NCBI RefSeq assembly: GCF_033958435.1
Contig: NC_134137.1
Coordinates: forward strand, 318,121,501-318,185,500
Source: Carettochelys insculpta
Taxonomy: Eukaryota > Chordata > Testudines > Carettochelyidae
Length of the DNA: 64,000 bases
Reading direction: 5' to 3'
Positions 44,308 to 56,832 of the stretch are shown here, piece after piece (the stretch's first letter is position 1; each line of letters begins with the position of its first letter). Position numbers and translations under genes: made by a program. The notes below the pieces were generated by a model. That model was not told where the DNA came from. It worked only from the letters and a program-made list of their open reading frames with translations, and did not search any database.

Positions 44308-47039
44308 ATGAGCACTTGCAGTTGATTTGAGAACAAGGATTGTGTTAATTTATTTCAAACGTATTCTGTCATTATATATCTTCTGTGTTTAGATAGTGAA
44401 ACTAAAATGGGTATACCATGGAAACTTAAATAACGGGTGTGTATCCCCAGTTTGATCTACTCTGGAATTGCACAGATTTCATAATCAAATGCAATATAAG
44501 GAATATGGGATGAATATCAGGAACTGGCTATCATTATGGATTAACTAGAGCCCTCAGATTAAGGAAACTTGGATTAAATTTGAAATATGGGTACACAGAT
44601 TTAAGAAGAAGCTAATAATCTGAGACAAGATTCCACATTCTCCATAATTTGGGGTCCTGTGACTGTGAGTTGTTCTTAAAAAGTCCCTTGTCAACCTTTC
44701 TCACAGAGAACAGAGATGCCTGGAAAAGAACTGAATGATGGCAAACAAGCAGCTCTGTGCTTGTTTGGAAAAACCTGCAAACTCATTGTCTATCACCAAT
44801 TAGTGTCAGAATGAACAGCAAGCTTGAGAGCTGTCAATAGTTATATGTGGAGATATTGAAGTGCAGTAGTCTTGTCTGAGAGGATGTCTGAGAGGGAGCA
44901 AGATTTCAATGAAATTCGATAAAATACAATGAAATTCCTATATTAACTCTAATGAAGCTCTCCCAAGACTCAGAAGCTTGTTGAGCACTTAAAAGCAGAT
45001 AATGTGTTTGCCAGCTGGGTGATATTTTTTCTTTCTGCTCCTGAGCGCTCACACATTTATTAGTAAATATGTGTGTTATCAGGAGAGGGGAACTGGGTAA
45101 AGGATTTCAAATCCATGGAAAAACAATCCCTTCAAAAGCAGTGGAATGAAAATAACTTCAACATTTTTTAATTTTTCCACATTCTCCCTGCACCCATTTT
45201 CCAATAAGATCTATTTATATTGACAGCTGTCACGAGATTACTTTTCCTCCTGCCACACATGCTCCTGAATTGGTCAAATATCCTCCTTACTAATGAAGGC
45301 ACCATCTATTAAAGTGGTAGATATAACCACACATCACTCACATTAAAAATTTACCAAGAAAGAAAATACAAAAGGAGACAAAATGGAGCTGCCTGGCTGT
45401 CTTTTCAACATTCAGGAACCAAAGCTTGCAGCTTTAATGTTGGTATACTGAAGGGAGATATTGCCCAGGTCTTGGGAGTAAAGTGGATAATTCTACCATG
45501 ATCCCTTTGGCTGGTACAGGTTTATTGCCTAAAAGAATGGTGTCTGTGTCCAGCACTTATTTCAGAGAGTTGGCATATATCACAATGAATCTGCATGGAT
45601 GAAAAAGTAGAGTGAAACCTAGATGTGAAATTTAGATCTCAATGTAAATAGAAAACTAATCATGCAAAAAAGTGACTTTTAGTATAGATTACCTACATTA
45701 TACGGGAATTTATTTGTTGTATATAGCAGTTTGCTGAACTTTCCCAGGATATTCTGTAGCATAGAAATGTTACTAAGCTGCTTCAATTTAAAGCTCTGTA
45801 CTATATATTGTACTACAGTATTTTGATCATTTCAAAGGCAGAATATGTTAATATCCAGTGATGTATTCAGTATAGAAAGAAAGAGGGAGAGTCTTCCCGA
45901 AATCTTTTTTTTTCTTTTACAATAGACAATCCTATTGTATTGTTCAAATCCAAATCATTGGGTAGGTAGGGCAATAGAATATGTGTGGGTGGTTTGCGTG
46001 TCTTCCGAGTGGCAAGAAAGAATATATTGACAGAAGTACTAATTAATAGTCAGGCACATTTCACTGTATATAACTTGATGCACAGGCCTTCAGTAACGGT
46101 TTTTCCTCACGAAACAAGGTGTGTTTTGGGAATAAGAGATAATGCAGATATTACTTCAGTCTTCCTGAAATTGTGTGGGTAGTTCTGTGAACTGAAACAT
46201 GTTTAATCAGCTGTCCAAGCTCACCTTCATTGTACAATGATTAACACAGCAGCTGAGCTATTTTCTTGGTGAAGTTTCATATTTTATTTTCTGAAAAAAT
46301 GAATTAGGCAAATTCTAAATTATACCTCTTACCTGGCCCACACCACCTCCCCTCCAGCCCACAAACCTGAAGAGATATCAGAAGTGCACAGGTGGATGGA
46401 TTTTTTAAAATGTATTGCTACAGCACAGTCTTGAAAGTGCCATCTACATACAGTTTGTGACAGGAAGTAGAAATCCACATTCAGTAATGAATGTCTTCTT
46501 GTTACCACATTGTTACCATTACTACAGGTAGTTAATTTAGGTGTATATGATTTCTAGCACTCTGTTCATTTTCTTTGTGACCTGCATTTCAATGGGAGAC
46601 CCTTAATGGGTACTGTCCACTGAAAACAAAATTTTGAGGTTACGTTTTGTGACAGTCACCTTCATCCTTTCTACAAGACTATTATACATTTTGTACAAAG
46701 TGTGAGCTGTGGAATATCCTTTGAAACCCATGATTGGCTGAACATTATTCCCTGGTAAAATACATGTTGCAATATTGTATGTGAAGTTATAACATTCTTC
46801 TTTATAAGACATATTACCAGTGTAGAATAGCTGGCACAAATCATTTCCTCAGCAGCAAAAGGGAAATGCACACCTCATGCAGGTGTCAACATGATCAAAT
46901 CAATAATCACCTGGTTAAGTGACTATTCATTGGCTGGAAGAAGGGTGTGAACAGGAAATTGATGTTTTGGAAATAGAACAGCTGGAGATTCCTGTACAAA
47001 CAGAATGGGTGAAATTTGACTTTGACTTAAACCCTTGAA
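44308..47039. other. Intergenic, nothing recognised
   Basis: AT-rich. I find no elements or frames with family motifs. Confidence 0.5.
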
Positions 47040-48965
47040 CTCAGAGTGGAGCATAGGTCATCTACTAGTCTCCTCCACTTCACTCTGTCATGAGAGACAA
47101 AACTTTTAGCTGACTCCATGACTCCCAGTTATTGTCCTTTAGTCTCAAAAGATTTTTTCCACATTGTCTGAGGTCTTCCCCTTTTGCATTTTCCTTGTGG
47201 GTTCCATGTGAGAGCTTGAAGGACTATGCTGGATAATGGTTTTCTGAGAGTGTGGCCTAGCCATCCCCACTTTCTTCTCTTGTTTTGAACATCAAGTGGT
47301 TCTTGTCCTGCTGTGTTACAAAGCTCCTCATTTGTGACAAAGTCTTGCCATTTGATGTGAAGGATATACCTCAAACATTTGTTTTGAATGTCTGAAGCTT
47401 GTGATTTGAAGTCTTTTTAGTATGCCACACCTCTTATCCTTAAAAGATCACCCTCTGCACATTTGTGTTGAAGATTCACAGCTTCATCTTCACAGATACT
47501 ATTAGTGAACTCTATATGGGACAAAGAGTCTTGAATGTAGCTGTTGCTTACCCTATCCTGGCATTGATATCCTTATCTGTTCTTTGGCCCATAATACTCC
47601 TCAAGTAGACAAACTGCTCCCCATTTTCCAGGTCAAGCCCTCCCAGTGTGATCGTATTGTTGTTGAACTGGTTGGTCCTCATTGTTTTGGTCTTTCCCTT
47701 TTTAATACTCAGTCCAGTCATTGAGGCAGTTTTGTCTAGTGTTGTGACCTTTTCTTCCATGCTTTCATTTTGGTGTGAAAGGAAGACAACATCACCAGCA
47801 AAATCAATGTCCTCTAGCTGTTTGAAAAATGTCCACTGAGTGCCCCGTTAATGGCCATCTGTTGTCCTGCTCATAGTCCAGTTCACTGTGATCAAGAACA
47901 GGGAAAGGTGACAATAGACACCCTTGTCACTCTACAAGGAGTATGCTGAAGGATTCTGTTAAGACCCCATTGTAAATAGCTTAGCATGTTGAGTGTTCAC
48001 ATGTTGAATGGATCAGGTTAATAATTTTGGATGGGATGCTATGGCATTGCAGCAATTTCCACAAAGTGTCTCTATCAATGCTGTCAAAGGATTTTTCGAA
48101 GTCTATGAACGTTGTGTGCAAGGGGAATTTCCACTCAAGAGACTGTTCTATGACCACTCTGAGAGTTCTATTTTGTCAGTCCAAGGTCTTTTGCTTTGGA
48201 AGCTGGCCTGTTCTTCCCTGAGCATTCTATTGATTTCTGTCTTCATTCTCTCCAAGAGGATCCTATTGAACACTTTTCCTGAATAGACATAATATGATGC
48301 CCTTCCAGTTCTTGCATTCTTTCAGGTTGCTTTTCTTTGGAAGCTTGATAACATAGCTATGTTTCCAGTCTTGTGGGAGCTCTTCAGTGTCCCAAATTTT
48401 TCCAAACAGATTGTACATCATGATGTATATCATGTACCATGTACATAATGATGGGGGATCAGGTGCTTTTCAAACGGGCAATGGCTTTTCTTATTTCTTC
48501 TTTTGTAGGTCTTCTGCAGTTAATTTGCAGAGGTATATTTGCAGGTGGCAACTCCAGAATTCCATGTGGGCAGGGCAGTTCAGTAGCTCTTCAAAGTGTT
48601 CCTTCCATCTACTGAGCTGCTCACTTGGGTTCATTAGCACACACCCCTCCTTATCCTGTACTGTCTGATTCACAGTACCCTGTGACCCAGCTAGCTTCCA
48701 TGTGATGTCATACAGCTCTGTCAAATTTCTCTGTCCTGCAGCTTGCTCCGCATGTTGTGCAAGGTTTTCCACAAAGTTCTTCTTGTCCCCTTTTTAACTT
48801 CTCTGTTGGCTTCTGAATACAGTCTCTGAGCTTCAGCCTTGGCTGCTCTTGTTTTGCTGTTGCTGCCTGCTGCTTTTCTGTCCTTTTGTTCCTTCACTTT
48901 TCTCAGAGTTTCTGTTGTGATCCATTTTTTGTAACACCTTGTCCTCTTTGTCAATGTTTTATCAC
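47040..48965 (-). mobile_element. RTE-type LINE relic, minus strand
   Basis: Read leftward from about 48965: KWITTETLRKVKEQKDRKAAG and WKEHFEELLN lie in the pre-RT region. FIDFEKSFDSIDRDTL (48112-48067) is RT motif A with its Asp. DIDFAGDVVFL (about 47815-47785) is the active site with FADD changed to FAGD. GLSIKKGKTKTM and DLENGEQFVYL follow. The C-terminal RKWGWLGHTLRKP, QALTWNPQGKCKRGRPQTMW and LVDDLCSTL-like end lie at 47374-47045. Stops and shifts separate all parts. The C-terminal block is typical of RTE-clade LINEs. Confidence 0.78.
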
Positions 48966-49157
48966 AGGCCTATTTCCCAGGTTGATGGAACAGAATCCCT
49001 CCCCAGATTCAATCTCTCTTCTCAGCTCTGCTCATAGTATCAACACACTTGAAAAAAGACATCTTTGAATGGGTGGAAAGGTTTCTTGCTGAAAGAAATC
49101 CATCCAGACTTCTGTGAGCATGTGTTGAGAGAAACCTTTTGGCTTGAATTTCACTTA

Positions 49158-50710
49158 GCTTCCCAAAAACCAAGCAGTCCTGTAGCCTCCGAAAGACTAA
49201 CAAATTTATTAGGAAATGAGCTTCTTTTGGGCAAAATTCACTTCTTTAGAGTCAAGTTTTACCCAGGAAAACTCATTAATGAATAAATGAATATATTAGT
49301 CTTTCAGGGGCTAGAGGACTGCTTGGTTTGGTTTGGTCTCTAATTACACTACATTGATGACATCTTCCTCATCTGGACCCATGGGAAGGAGACTCTGGAA
49401 GAGTTTCACCGGGACTTCAACAACTTTCTCCCCAACATCAACCTCAGCCTGGAACAGTCCACACAGGAGATCCACTTCCTGGACACCACGGTGCTAATAC
49501 ACAGTGGCCACATCAATACCACCCTGTACCGTAAACCTACTGACCGCTACGCCTACCTTCAGCTTCCGTCCCAGACACTCCACACAATCTATTGTCTACA
49601 GCCAAGCACTAAGATATAACCACATTTGCTCCAACCCCTCCGACAGAGACAAACACCTACAGGATCTGCACCAAGCATTCTTGAAACTGCAATACCCACC
49701 TGAGGAAGTAAAAAAAACAGATCAACAGAGCCAGACATGTGCCACGAAGCATCTTACTACAGGACAAGCCCAAGAGAGAAATCAACAGAACACCACTAGC
49801 CATCACCTACAGTCCTCAGCTAAAACCTCTACAGCGCATCATCAGGGATTTACAACCCATCCTGGACAATGATCCCTCACTTTCACAGGCCTTGGGAGGC
49901 AGACCAGTCCTTGCCCACAGACAACCTGCCAACCTGAAGCAAATCCTAACCAGCAACTATACACCGCACCACAGTCACTCTAACTCAGGGACCCATCCAT
50001 GCAACAAACCTCGTTGCCAGCTCTGCCCACATATCTACACCAGCAACACCATTACAGGACCTAACCAGATCAGCCACACCATCGTGGGTTCATTCAGCTA
50101 CACATCTACCAATATAATTTATGCCATCATGTGCCAGCAATGACCCTCTGCCATATACATCGGACAAACTGGACAGTCTCTACATAAAAGAATAAATGCA
50201 CACAAATCAGATATCAGAAATGGCAATATACAAAAACCCGTAGGAGAGCACTTCAATCTCCCAGGCCACACAGTAGCAGACTTAAAAGTAGCTATCCTAC
50301 AGCAAAGAAATTTCTGGACCAGACTCCAAAGAGAAATTTCTGAGCTACGATTCATCTGCAAATTCAACACCCTCAGCTCAGGCTTAAACAAAGACTGCGA
50401 ATGGCTGGCTACATACAGAAGCAGCTTCCCCTCCCTTGGTGTTCACACCTCCAGATCAACTGTTGGTAGTAAGCCTCACCCTTGCTGACTGAGCTAACCT
50501 TGTTATCCCCAGCCTTGCTCTGGCTTATTTATACCTGGCCCTGCAGATTTCCAAGACCAGCACCTTTGGAAGTGAGTCTGTGCTCACGAAAGCTCATGCT
50601 CAAAACTTTTCTGTTAGTCTATAAGGTGCCACAGGACCCTTTGTTGCTGCTTGGTTTTTGTGACTCTACAGACTACACAACTATCCCTCTCAGACTTATT
50701 CACTTAGCCT
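49158..50710 (+). mobile_element. Penelope-like element, RT C-terminus to 3' pseudo-LTR
   Basis: The left part (49158-49330) is a decayed inverted dimer of pseudo-LTR sequence (CAAGCAGTCCTGTAG...CTAGAGGACTGCTTGG). The coding part starts abruptly inside the RT domain at its YIDD box. The 3' pseudo-LTR runs from about 50560 (GTGAGTCTGTGCTCACGAAA) through TCTATAAGGTGCCACAGG to about 50710. Element order is therefore pseudo-LTR, partial RT, linker, GIY-YIG, pseudo-LTR. Confidence 0.82.
49350..50488 (+). pseudogene. PLE RT C-terminus plus GIY-YIG endonuclease, broken
   Basis: Frame 1 starts YIDDIFLIWTHGKETLEEF, the RT catalytic box, and runs through HFLDTTVLIHSGHINTTLYRKPTD. A shift near 49560 leads to CSNPSDRDKHLQDLHQAFL, and a second near 49725 to LLQDKPKREINRTPL. 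The linker then has the Cys-rich CNKPRCQLCPHIY. The GIY-YIG domain follows a TGA at 50141-50143: AIYIGQTGQSLHKRINAHKSDI, GEHFNLPGH and FICKFNTLSSGLNKDCEW, with the last stop at 50486-50488. His-Lys after the Arg is kept here, unlike the copy at 41.6 kb. The N-terminal RT half is missing. Confidence 0.85.
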
Positions 50711-52369
50711 GTTAAGTTACATATTAGTTTGTGTTTTACCTTTTATTTTTCATAACCATTTCTGACTTTTATACTTTATTATTTATAATCACAAATTCAA
50801 TCTTTCTATAATTAATAATCTTTTATTATTATTTAAGCCACTGTGTATGGGTTGAACTGTTTGGTGAATGCCATTTGAGATAGTCATTTTTTTATTGATG
50901 ACATTATAGGCTTTATATCATCTTGTATTGTGCAGGAGAGTACTAGTCAGTATAAGGTGCACATTTCTAGAAACAAGTCTGAGACTAGGAATTTGATGAT
51001 ATTTCTCTGTAATATAATTCATGGGTTTGTCTGGCTGACTAGCTAGAACACTCACACAGTATATACTGAGTTAAATTATATGCTGGAGGCTGTGTGTGGG
51101 CAGACCAGGAGCATTGCTCTCTTGCAGCAGCATAAAAGGAACCCCTGGTTGGAGAATCGAGGAGAGACAGCTGTTCAACAGTCCGGCATGTATCCTGGGT
51201 AATGTTAAACCTATCATGATATCCGAGCCCTTTTACGGAAAAAGAACATAAACCAAATAGACAATTGAGTAGAACCAAAAATCTATATTCTTTAGTGATT
51301 TGAAAAATGCTAGCACAGTGAGGTTTTGAGATAAAATATTTCATTAGATTTTTGATAGTCACTCTATGCACATCAGCAAATCTATGAACAATACAAGGAT
51401 ATGAAAAAAAACAAGGTAATGTATATTAAATCAAACATTGATCTGCTATAGACATCACTAAAAATGTTCATGAGACAGGATATGTGGTTATGATATAGGG
51501 ACATATTTGATGTAGACAGGTACATAATAATTATTAAAATAATCTTTCTATTTATCTGAAGAATTCAGACACTGTAAAAATATTTAAGTCTGAGCAAGCA
51601 CATCATACGGGTAATATAATCAATTTATCAATAAACATCCCAAGAATGAATCAACCACCATGCAGTGATTCGCAGAGCAGCACACATCAGGCAAGATGTT
51701 GAGGTGCCCCTCCCCATGCTGTGTTGCATCTCCCTGCCTCCTACCCTCTGCCTTGAAGCACTTAGTGAGCTGTGTTGTATAACGCCTCTGCTCAGGCCAG
51801 TACATACACACACAAAATCTCTTTCACACTCATCTCCAAAAACATACTTCATGTTGTTACTTCTTAGCACTTCCTGCCATGCAAATATATTCTCTGCAAT
51901 TTTATTCTTTCAGAATGTTCTTATTTTACTTTGACTGATCTATGAATGTTATTTCTCTTTTATATTTCAGTTTTATTCTCTGTATAGTGAATTCTAAAAT
52001 GCCTACCCTTCCCTGGTATGGTGACTTTTAAAAACATACATATTATATCTAGGGGGATATGGTGTTTCTAATAATGGTGTAGCTGTGTGCATTACCTTGA
52101 TATTGGGGCATGTAATATTTATTCTGCACTTGGATGGAAAAATGTAGAGGGAACACTGGTTTGTGGCTTTATCAAATGCCTTAAAGTAGGTCAGTGGCAT
52201 GATCAAGAATAGAATACAGGAATCCTGGCAATTAACTTTCTGATCTAAACACTAGGAACACTGCTTCCCAGTTTTAGCGAAAACACTGTTAGAAGAGGTT
52301 ATAAAACTTTCCAATTTTAAAAATATATTTTACAGTAGGTAGCTAACTCACTTTAGCTTTGACTAAGGG
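50711..52369. other. Intergenic, nothing recognised
   Basis: AT-rich with no recognisable element. The small frames near 51.6-51.9 kb overlap on both strands and show no domain. Confidence 0.5.
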
Positions 52370-53157
52370 GATGACTACCTAGCAAAATTATTTTGAAATA
52401 ATAGTTGTTATTTTGAAATAAACTTTTTAGCCTTTACACAACGCAACCTATATGACAACATAATTTCAAAATAGCAGTTGGCTTATTTTGAAGTAGGTAA
52501 ACCTCACTGCATGGCCGTGTCTACACTAGCCCCAAACTTCGAAATGGCCATGCAAATGGCCGTTTCAAAGTTTACTAATGAAGCGCTGAAATACATATTC
52601 AGCGCCTCGTTAGCATGTGGGCGGCCGCGGCACTTCGAAATTGACGCAGCTCGCCACCGCGCGTCTCGTCCCGACGGGACTCCTTTTTGAAAGGACCCTG
52701 CCTACTTCGAAGTTCCCTTATTCCCATCTGCTCATAGAAATAAGGGGACTTCGAAGTAGGTGGGGTCCTTTCGAAAAGGAGCCCCGTCGGGATGAGCCGT
52801 GCGGTGGCGAGCCACATCAATTTTGAAGTGCCATGGCCGCCCGCATGCTAATGAGGCGCTGAATATGTATTTCAGTGCTTCATTAGTAAACTTTGAAATG
52901 GCCATTTGCATGGCCATTTCGAAGTTTGGGGCTAGTGTAGACATAGCCCATGAGGAATAATGCCTATGTCAAAATAGGCTACGTAGACAGGGAATAGAAC
53001 CTATTTCAAATTAAGCCATAGTGCGTCCAATGGCTCTATTTTGAAATAGCCTCAACTGAGAGTAGGTACTCACTAACTCAAAATGCGTTTTGTGTGTAAT
53101 AGCATTATTTCAAAATAAGCTATTCAGGAATAACTCTTCTGAGCAGACATACCCTAA
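52370..53157. mobile_element. AT-rich host MITE, copy 1 (interrupted)
   Basis: Left part 52370-52511 and right part 52949-53157 belong to one older palindromic MITE rich in TATTTTGAAATA/TATTTCAAAATA. Its ends are GGGGATGACTACCTAGC and GCAGACATACCC. The right part CATGAGGAATAATGCC continues the left part CCTCACTGCAT once the insert and one CAT are removed. The same host sequence, likewise interrupted, recurs at 55.56-63.32 kb. Confidence 0.65.
52512..52948. mobile_element. Foldback Harbinger-type MITE inserted in host MITE copy 1
   Basis: It belongs to the same family as 43869-44304: near-palindromic, 437 bases, with ends GGCCGTGTCTACACTAGCC and GGGGCTAGTGTAGACATAGCC. CAT lies on both sides (52509-52511 and 52949-52951), a perfect 3-base target duplication. 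Its arms are less alike than those of the 43.9-kb copy. It has no real gene. Confidence 0.88.
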
Positions 53158-53180
53158 GATTCCTGACAAAACAAAGGTCT

Positions 53181-53230
53181 ATACAAAACCAAGAAGTCCT
53201 GTAGCACCTTAAAGACTAACAATTTTATCT
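53181..53230 (+). mobile_element. PLE pseudo-LTR fragment
   Basis: CAAGAAGTCCTGTAGCACC followed by TTAAAGACTAACAATTTTAT matches the pseudo-LTR of the PLE copies. Only about 50 bases are present. Confidence 0.6.
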
Positions 53231-54971
53231 ATTAAGTAGGTTTAAGAGGGAAAAATACTTAGCAATATGTGTAAGTCCTTATTTTTGAAGAGCCAGCACT
53301 ATGCTCAGCACCTTATAAGTAAACTTAGTTCCTGCTGAGAAAACCATTACATTTTAAACAGGAAACATGAGATTCATAGCATGCTGCTGGCACCGTGGAA
53401 CAGCAGCTCAAAGGGTTTAGAATTTGCTTATATAAACAGCCTGCATTTCTGGACAGCTCTCTCCACCAGTATAATGAGCTGTGAACAACACAAACAAAAC
53501 AGATTTGTTTTGCTTTCTTCTTGCCTGCCTGCTAAAGGAAAGTCTTTCTATGCTGTCTCTGGAAATGATCAAGAAAGAAAAGATGGACAAATGCACCAGA
53601 ATGTGTATCAATAAGTGCTGACCTCTGACCATAAATGGGAAACTGTAACAGCTGAAAAATCTCTTTCCACCAGAGTGCAGCATCATAGTGTAACGTTGCA
53701 TACAGACATACAACTGGCATAAGATTTCCCAATTGCAAAACCAGGACTTTTTGTTTTAAAGATACTCTTTTCAAGGAAACTGTCCTTCTCACCTTCATTT
53801 TTTCTAGAAATAGCAGGTCCTGCAAGCGTAACAGTTGCACAAAGCAATGCTGCTGTGGAACTCATGGAAACATCACAGAGCATGGACCTCTTCCCCAGGG
53901 AGTTAGCTTCTTAACTGCAGGGTCTCCCTCTGATTGCTGCTCACTACGTTTCTTAAATATCCCCAGGGAAACAGAGTGCTTTAGTGTTCTTCATTTTTTT
54001 CTGAGAAGATTTGTTGAGCAAGAACAGCTAAACACAACATATAATGAGTTCACAAATTTGGATTTAAATGGGAAAAAGTCAGCTTAGGAAATTAAAGGAA
54101 TATTTCAGTTTGACTAATACAGCATAAAGTTCTAAAATTGCGCCTGTCAGCTTACTTATAGGAACACACACACCACCTGCCTTGGAGTGTCCGTTTTCCA
54201 TCTCTCATTTACTATACCAGCATATTGCATTTTGCACATTAGATTTGGTTTGTTGCAGATGAGACCTTAATACTACTGCCACCAACAAAAAATATTGCAT
54301 GGTTCTGAACTAGATTATATTCAGTTTGATTGATGATTAAAATTCTTCATCATGTTCCAGTTACCAGCTCTAAAAAAAATGCTCTTAGTGGAAGAAGAAT
54401 GAAAGAGGAAAACAGTAGCATGAAGAAGTCTTTTTCAAGCATTTTGGTTAAGACAGCCATAAGCCAAACTGAAAAGGAAAAACATTGATAATTGTGGTGC
54501 TAAGGTTGAGTTTTTCTGAATGTGACATTATTATGATTTGTCAGAAGGAGAATAAAACTTCTATGTCTTAGGGGACTGTCCCACAAGATTTATCAAGTAT
54601 GACAAGCCACCCTAAAAAGAAAAGTCTGTCTTTTCATTTTACTGACTTTCCTTCATAATAAGAGCATTTGGGACCACTTACTTGAAACATTTAACTATTT
54701 TTACCAACATTTTTTCATTTGCCTATTTTAACGTCTGGAAAGATAATAAAAAGAAGACATAAAGCCTGTATTTCTTCATCTCCACCCTCAGGAAACTCTA
54801 ATGATAAGTTCTGAAGTACACACCCGAAGTTAAATTCTGTGAATGTCTGATGAATTGAAGAAGCAACATTTGAATAGCACACTGCATGAGGTAAATATGT
54901 GCTAACACATGCAGGACATGTGTCTTACATCTGGAGCCTTTATTGATGGCACATAAATTACCTTAATTTTC
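53231..54971. other. Intergenic, nothing recognised
   Basis: No recognisable elements. The frames at 53.4-53.9 kb overlap on both strands without domains. Confidence 0.5.
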
Positions 54972-55170
54972 ATGTATCGGAGGGGTAGCCGTGTTAGTCT
55001 GGATCTGTAACAGCAACGAAGGGTCCTGTGGCATCTTATAGACTAACAGAAAAGTTTTGAGCATGAGCTTTCGTGAGCACAGGCTCACTTCTGATAAAGT
55101 GAGCCTGTGCTCACGAAAGCTCATGCTCAAAACTTTTGTTAGTCTATAAGGTGCCACAGGACCCTTCGTT
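54972..55170. mobile_element. PLE-derived inverted dimer, well preserved
   Basis: The left arm is CGGAGGGGTAGCCGTGTTAG, then GGGTCCTGTGGCATCTTATA and GAGCATGAGCTTTCGTGAGC. The right arm inverts it from about 55091 (TCTGATAAAGTGAGCCTGTG, CTCACGAAAGCTCATGCTC, AGTCTATAAGGTGCCACAGG). On the plus strand, CTGATAA, a GTGAG/CTCAC stem, GAAA and GC-TCAT-GC-TC form a hammerhead-like layout with one core change. Confidence 0.75.
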
Positions 55171-55783
55171 GCTCTTAATTTTCATATGTGTACAAATACA
55201 AATGCAGAGGAGTTATCAGTGTGAGAAACTGGAAAAGTATGTTAAATATAAATTTTATCACATGGGGTCACAATTTATGAAGCAATCCAGACCACTTCAC
55301 TGGCTTTATATAATTACCCAGATCCCACAGGTTACTTCTAATACGTTAAGACTGATCAGATTTAAGCAGCTGCCTGTGAGGTTCAGGATCAATACACAGT
55401 CCATTACTAGTGACAGGTTTGACATCTAATATCTTGCAGTTTTGCAAACCTTGAAATAGAGGTATAATATTATTAGAAACAGATGCTGAAAGTTCCATTG
55501 ATGCTTTTTGGGCATAGAAAACTCTCTCAAGCCATGTATCAAAGTCTAATATCTCTCAGCCTTTCAAGATATAACAGCTATTTCAAAATAACTTTGCTAG
55601 TGTCCACACTATGCATGTGCTATTTCAAAATAAATTTGAAATAAATTTTGAAATAAATTCAAAATAACAAGTGCATTATTTCAAAATTGGCAAATCTCAC
55701 TGCAGGGCTATGTCTGCACTAGCCAGCTACTTCGAAGTAGCTGGCACAACGTCGAAATAGCACATGTCGCGTCTACACACACT

Positions 55784-56493
55784 GGCTGCGTCTACACGTG
55801 CACGCTACTTCGAAGTAGCGGCAGTAACTTCGAAATAGCGCCCGTCACGTCTACACGTGTTGGGCGCTATTTCGAAGTTGAAATCGACGTTAGGCGGCAA
55901 GACGTCGAAGTCGCTAACCCCATGAGGGGATGGGAATAGCGCCCTACTTCGACGTTCAACATCGAAGTAGGGACGTGTAGACGATCCGCGTCCCGCAACA
56001 TCGAAATAGCGGGGTCCTCCATGGCGGCCATCAGCTGGGGGGTTGAGAGATACTCTCTCTCCAGCCCTTGCGGGGCTCTGTGGTCACCGTGGGCAGCAGC
56101 CCTTAGCCCAGGGCTTCTGGCTGCTGCTGCTGCAGCTGGGGGTCCGTGCTGCATATACAGGGTCTGCAACTAGTTGTTGGCTCTGTGTATCTTGCACTGT
56201 TTAATGAAAGTGTGTCTGGGAGGGGCCCTTTAAGGGAGCGACTTGCTGTTGAGTCCGCCCCGTGACCCTGTCTGCAGCTGTGCCTGGCTCCCTTATTTCG
56301 ATGTGTGCTACTTTGGCGTGTAGACGTTCCCTCGCTGTGCCTATTTCGATGTTGGGCTGAGCAACGTCGAAGTTGAACATCGACGTTGCCAGCCCTGGAG
56401 GACGTGTAGACGTTATTCATCGAAATAGCCTATTTCGATGTCTCAACATCGAAATAAGCTATTTCGAAGTTGGGTGCACGTGTAGACGTAGCC
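55784..56493. mobile_element. MITE: internal-deletion derivative of a C-type Harbinger
   Basis: The 710-base unit is flanked by ACT (55781-55783 and 56494-56496). Its ends are GGCTGCGTCTACACGTGCAC and GTGCACGTGTAGACGTAGCC. The left roughly 290 bases follow the left end of element C (18835-19125), including CCTCCATGGCGGCCATCAGC. The right roughly 350 bases follow C from about 23600 to 23978, including the transposase promoter GGGGCCCTTTAAGGGAGCG. Everything between, both genes included, is missing. It inserted into the left end of D. Confidence 0.88.
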
Positions 56494-56734
56494 ACTGTGT
56501 GCTATTTCGACGTTCAAATCGACATTAAGCGGCGAGACGTTGAAATCGCTATTCCCATCAGAAGATGCGAATAGCACCCTACTTCCACATTGAACGTCGA
56601 AGTAGGGTGTGTGTAGACGATCCGCCTCCCGCTACTTCGAAATAGCAGGGTCCTCCATGGCGGCAATCAGCTGAGGGGTTGAGACGCTCTGTCCAACCCC
56701 TGCGGGGCTCTATGATCTCTGCACCCAGTGGTTC

Positions 56735-56740
56735 TTAAAG
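56735..56740 (+). promoter_or_regulatory. TTAAAG box, Myb-like gene of element D
   Basis: TTAAAG lies 93 bases upstream of the ATG at 56833, the position equivalent to the boxes in C and E. It is a candidate core promoter element. Confidence 0.45.
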
Positions 56741-56832
56741 CCACAGGGACCCGGAAACCCTGTAGCAGGAAGCTGGCAGCGTGCATGCGGAAGCCCTGTC
56801 ATGAGGTGTCCCTGCACCACCAGGGGGACACC

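Noticed and set aside
43873..44336. Near-identical frames on both strands (NFEMAMQMAISKFTNEALK)
   Set aside because: They arise from the palindrome of the foldback MITE, and the same frames recur in the 52.5-kb copy. No gene evidence.
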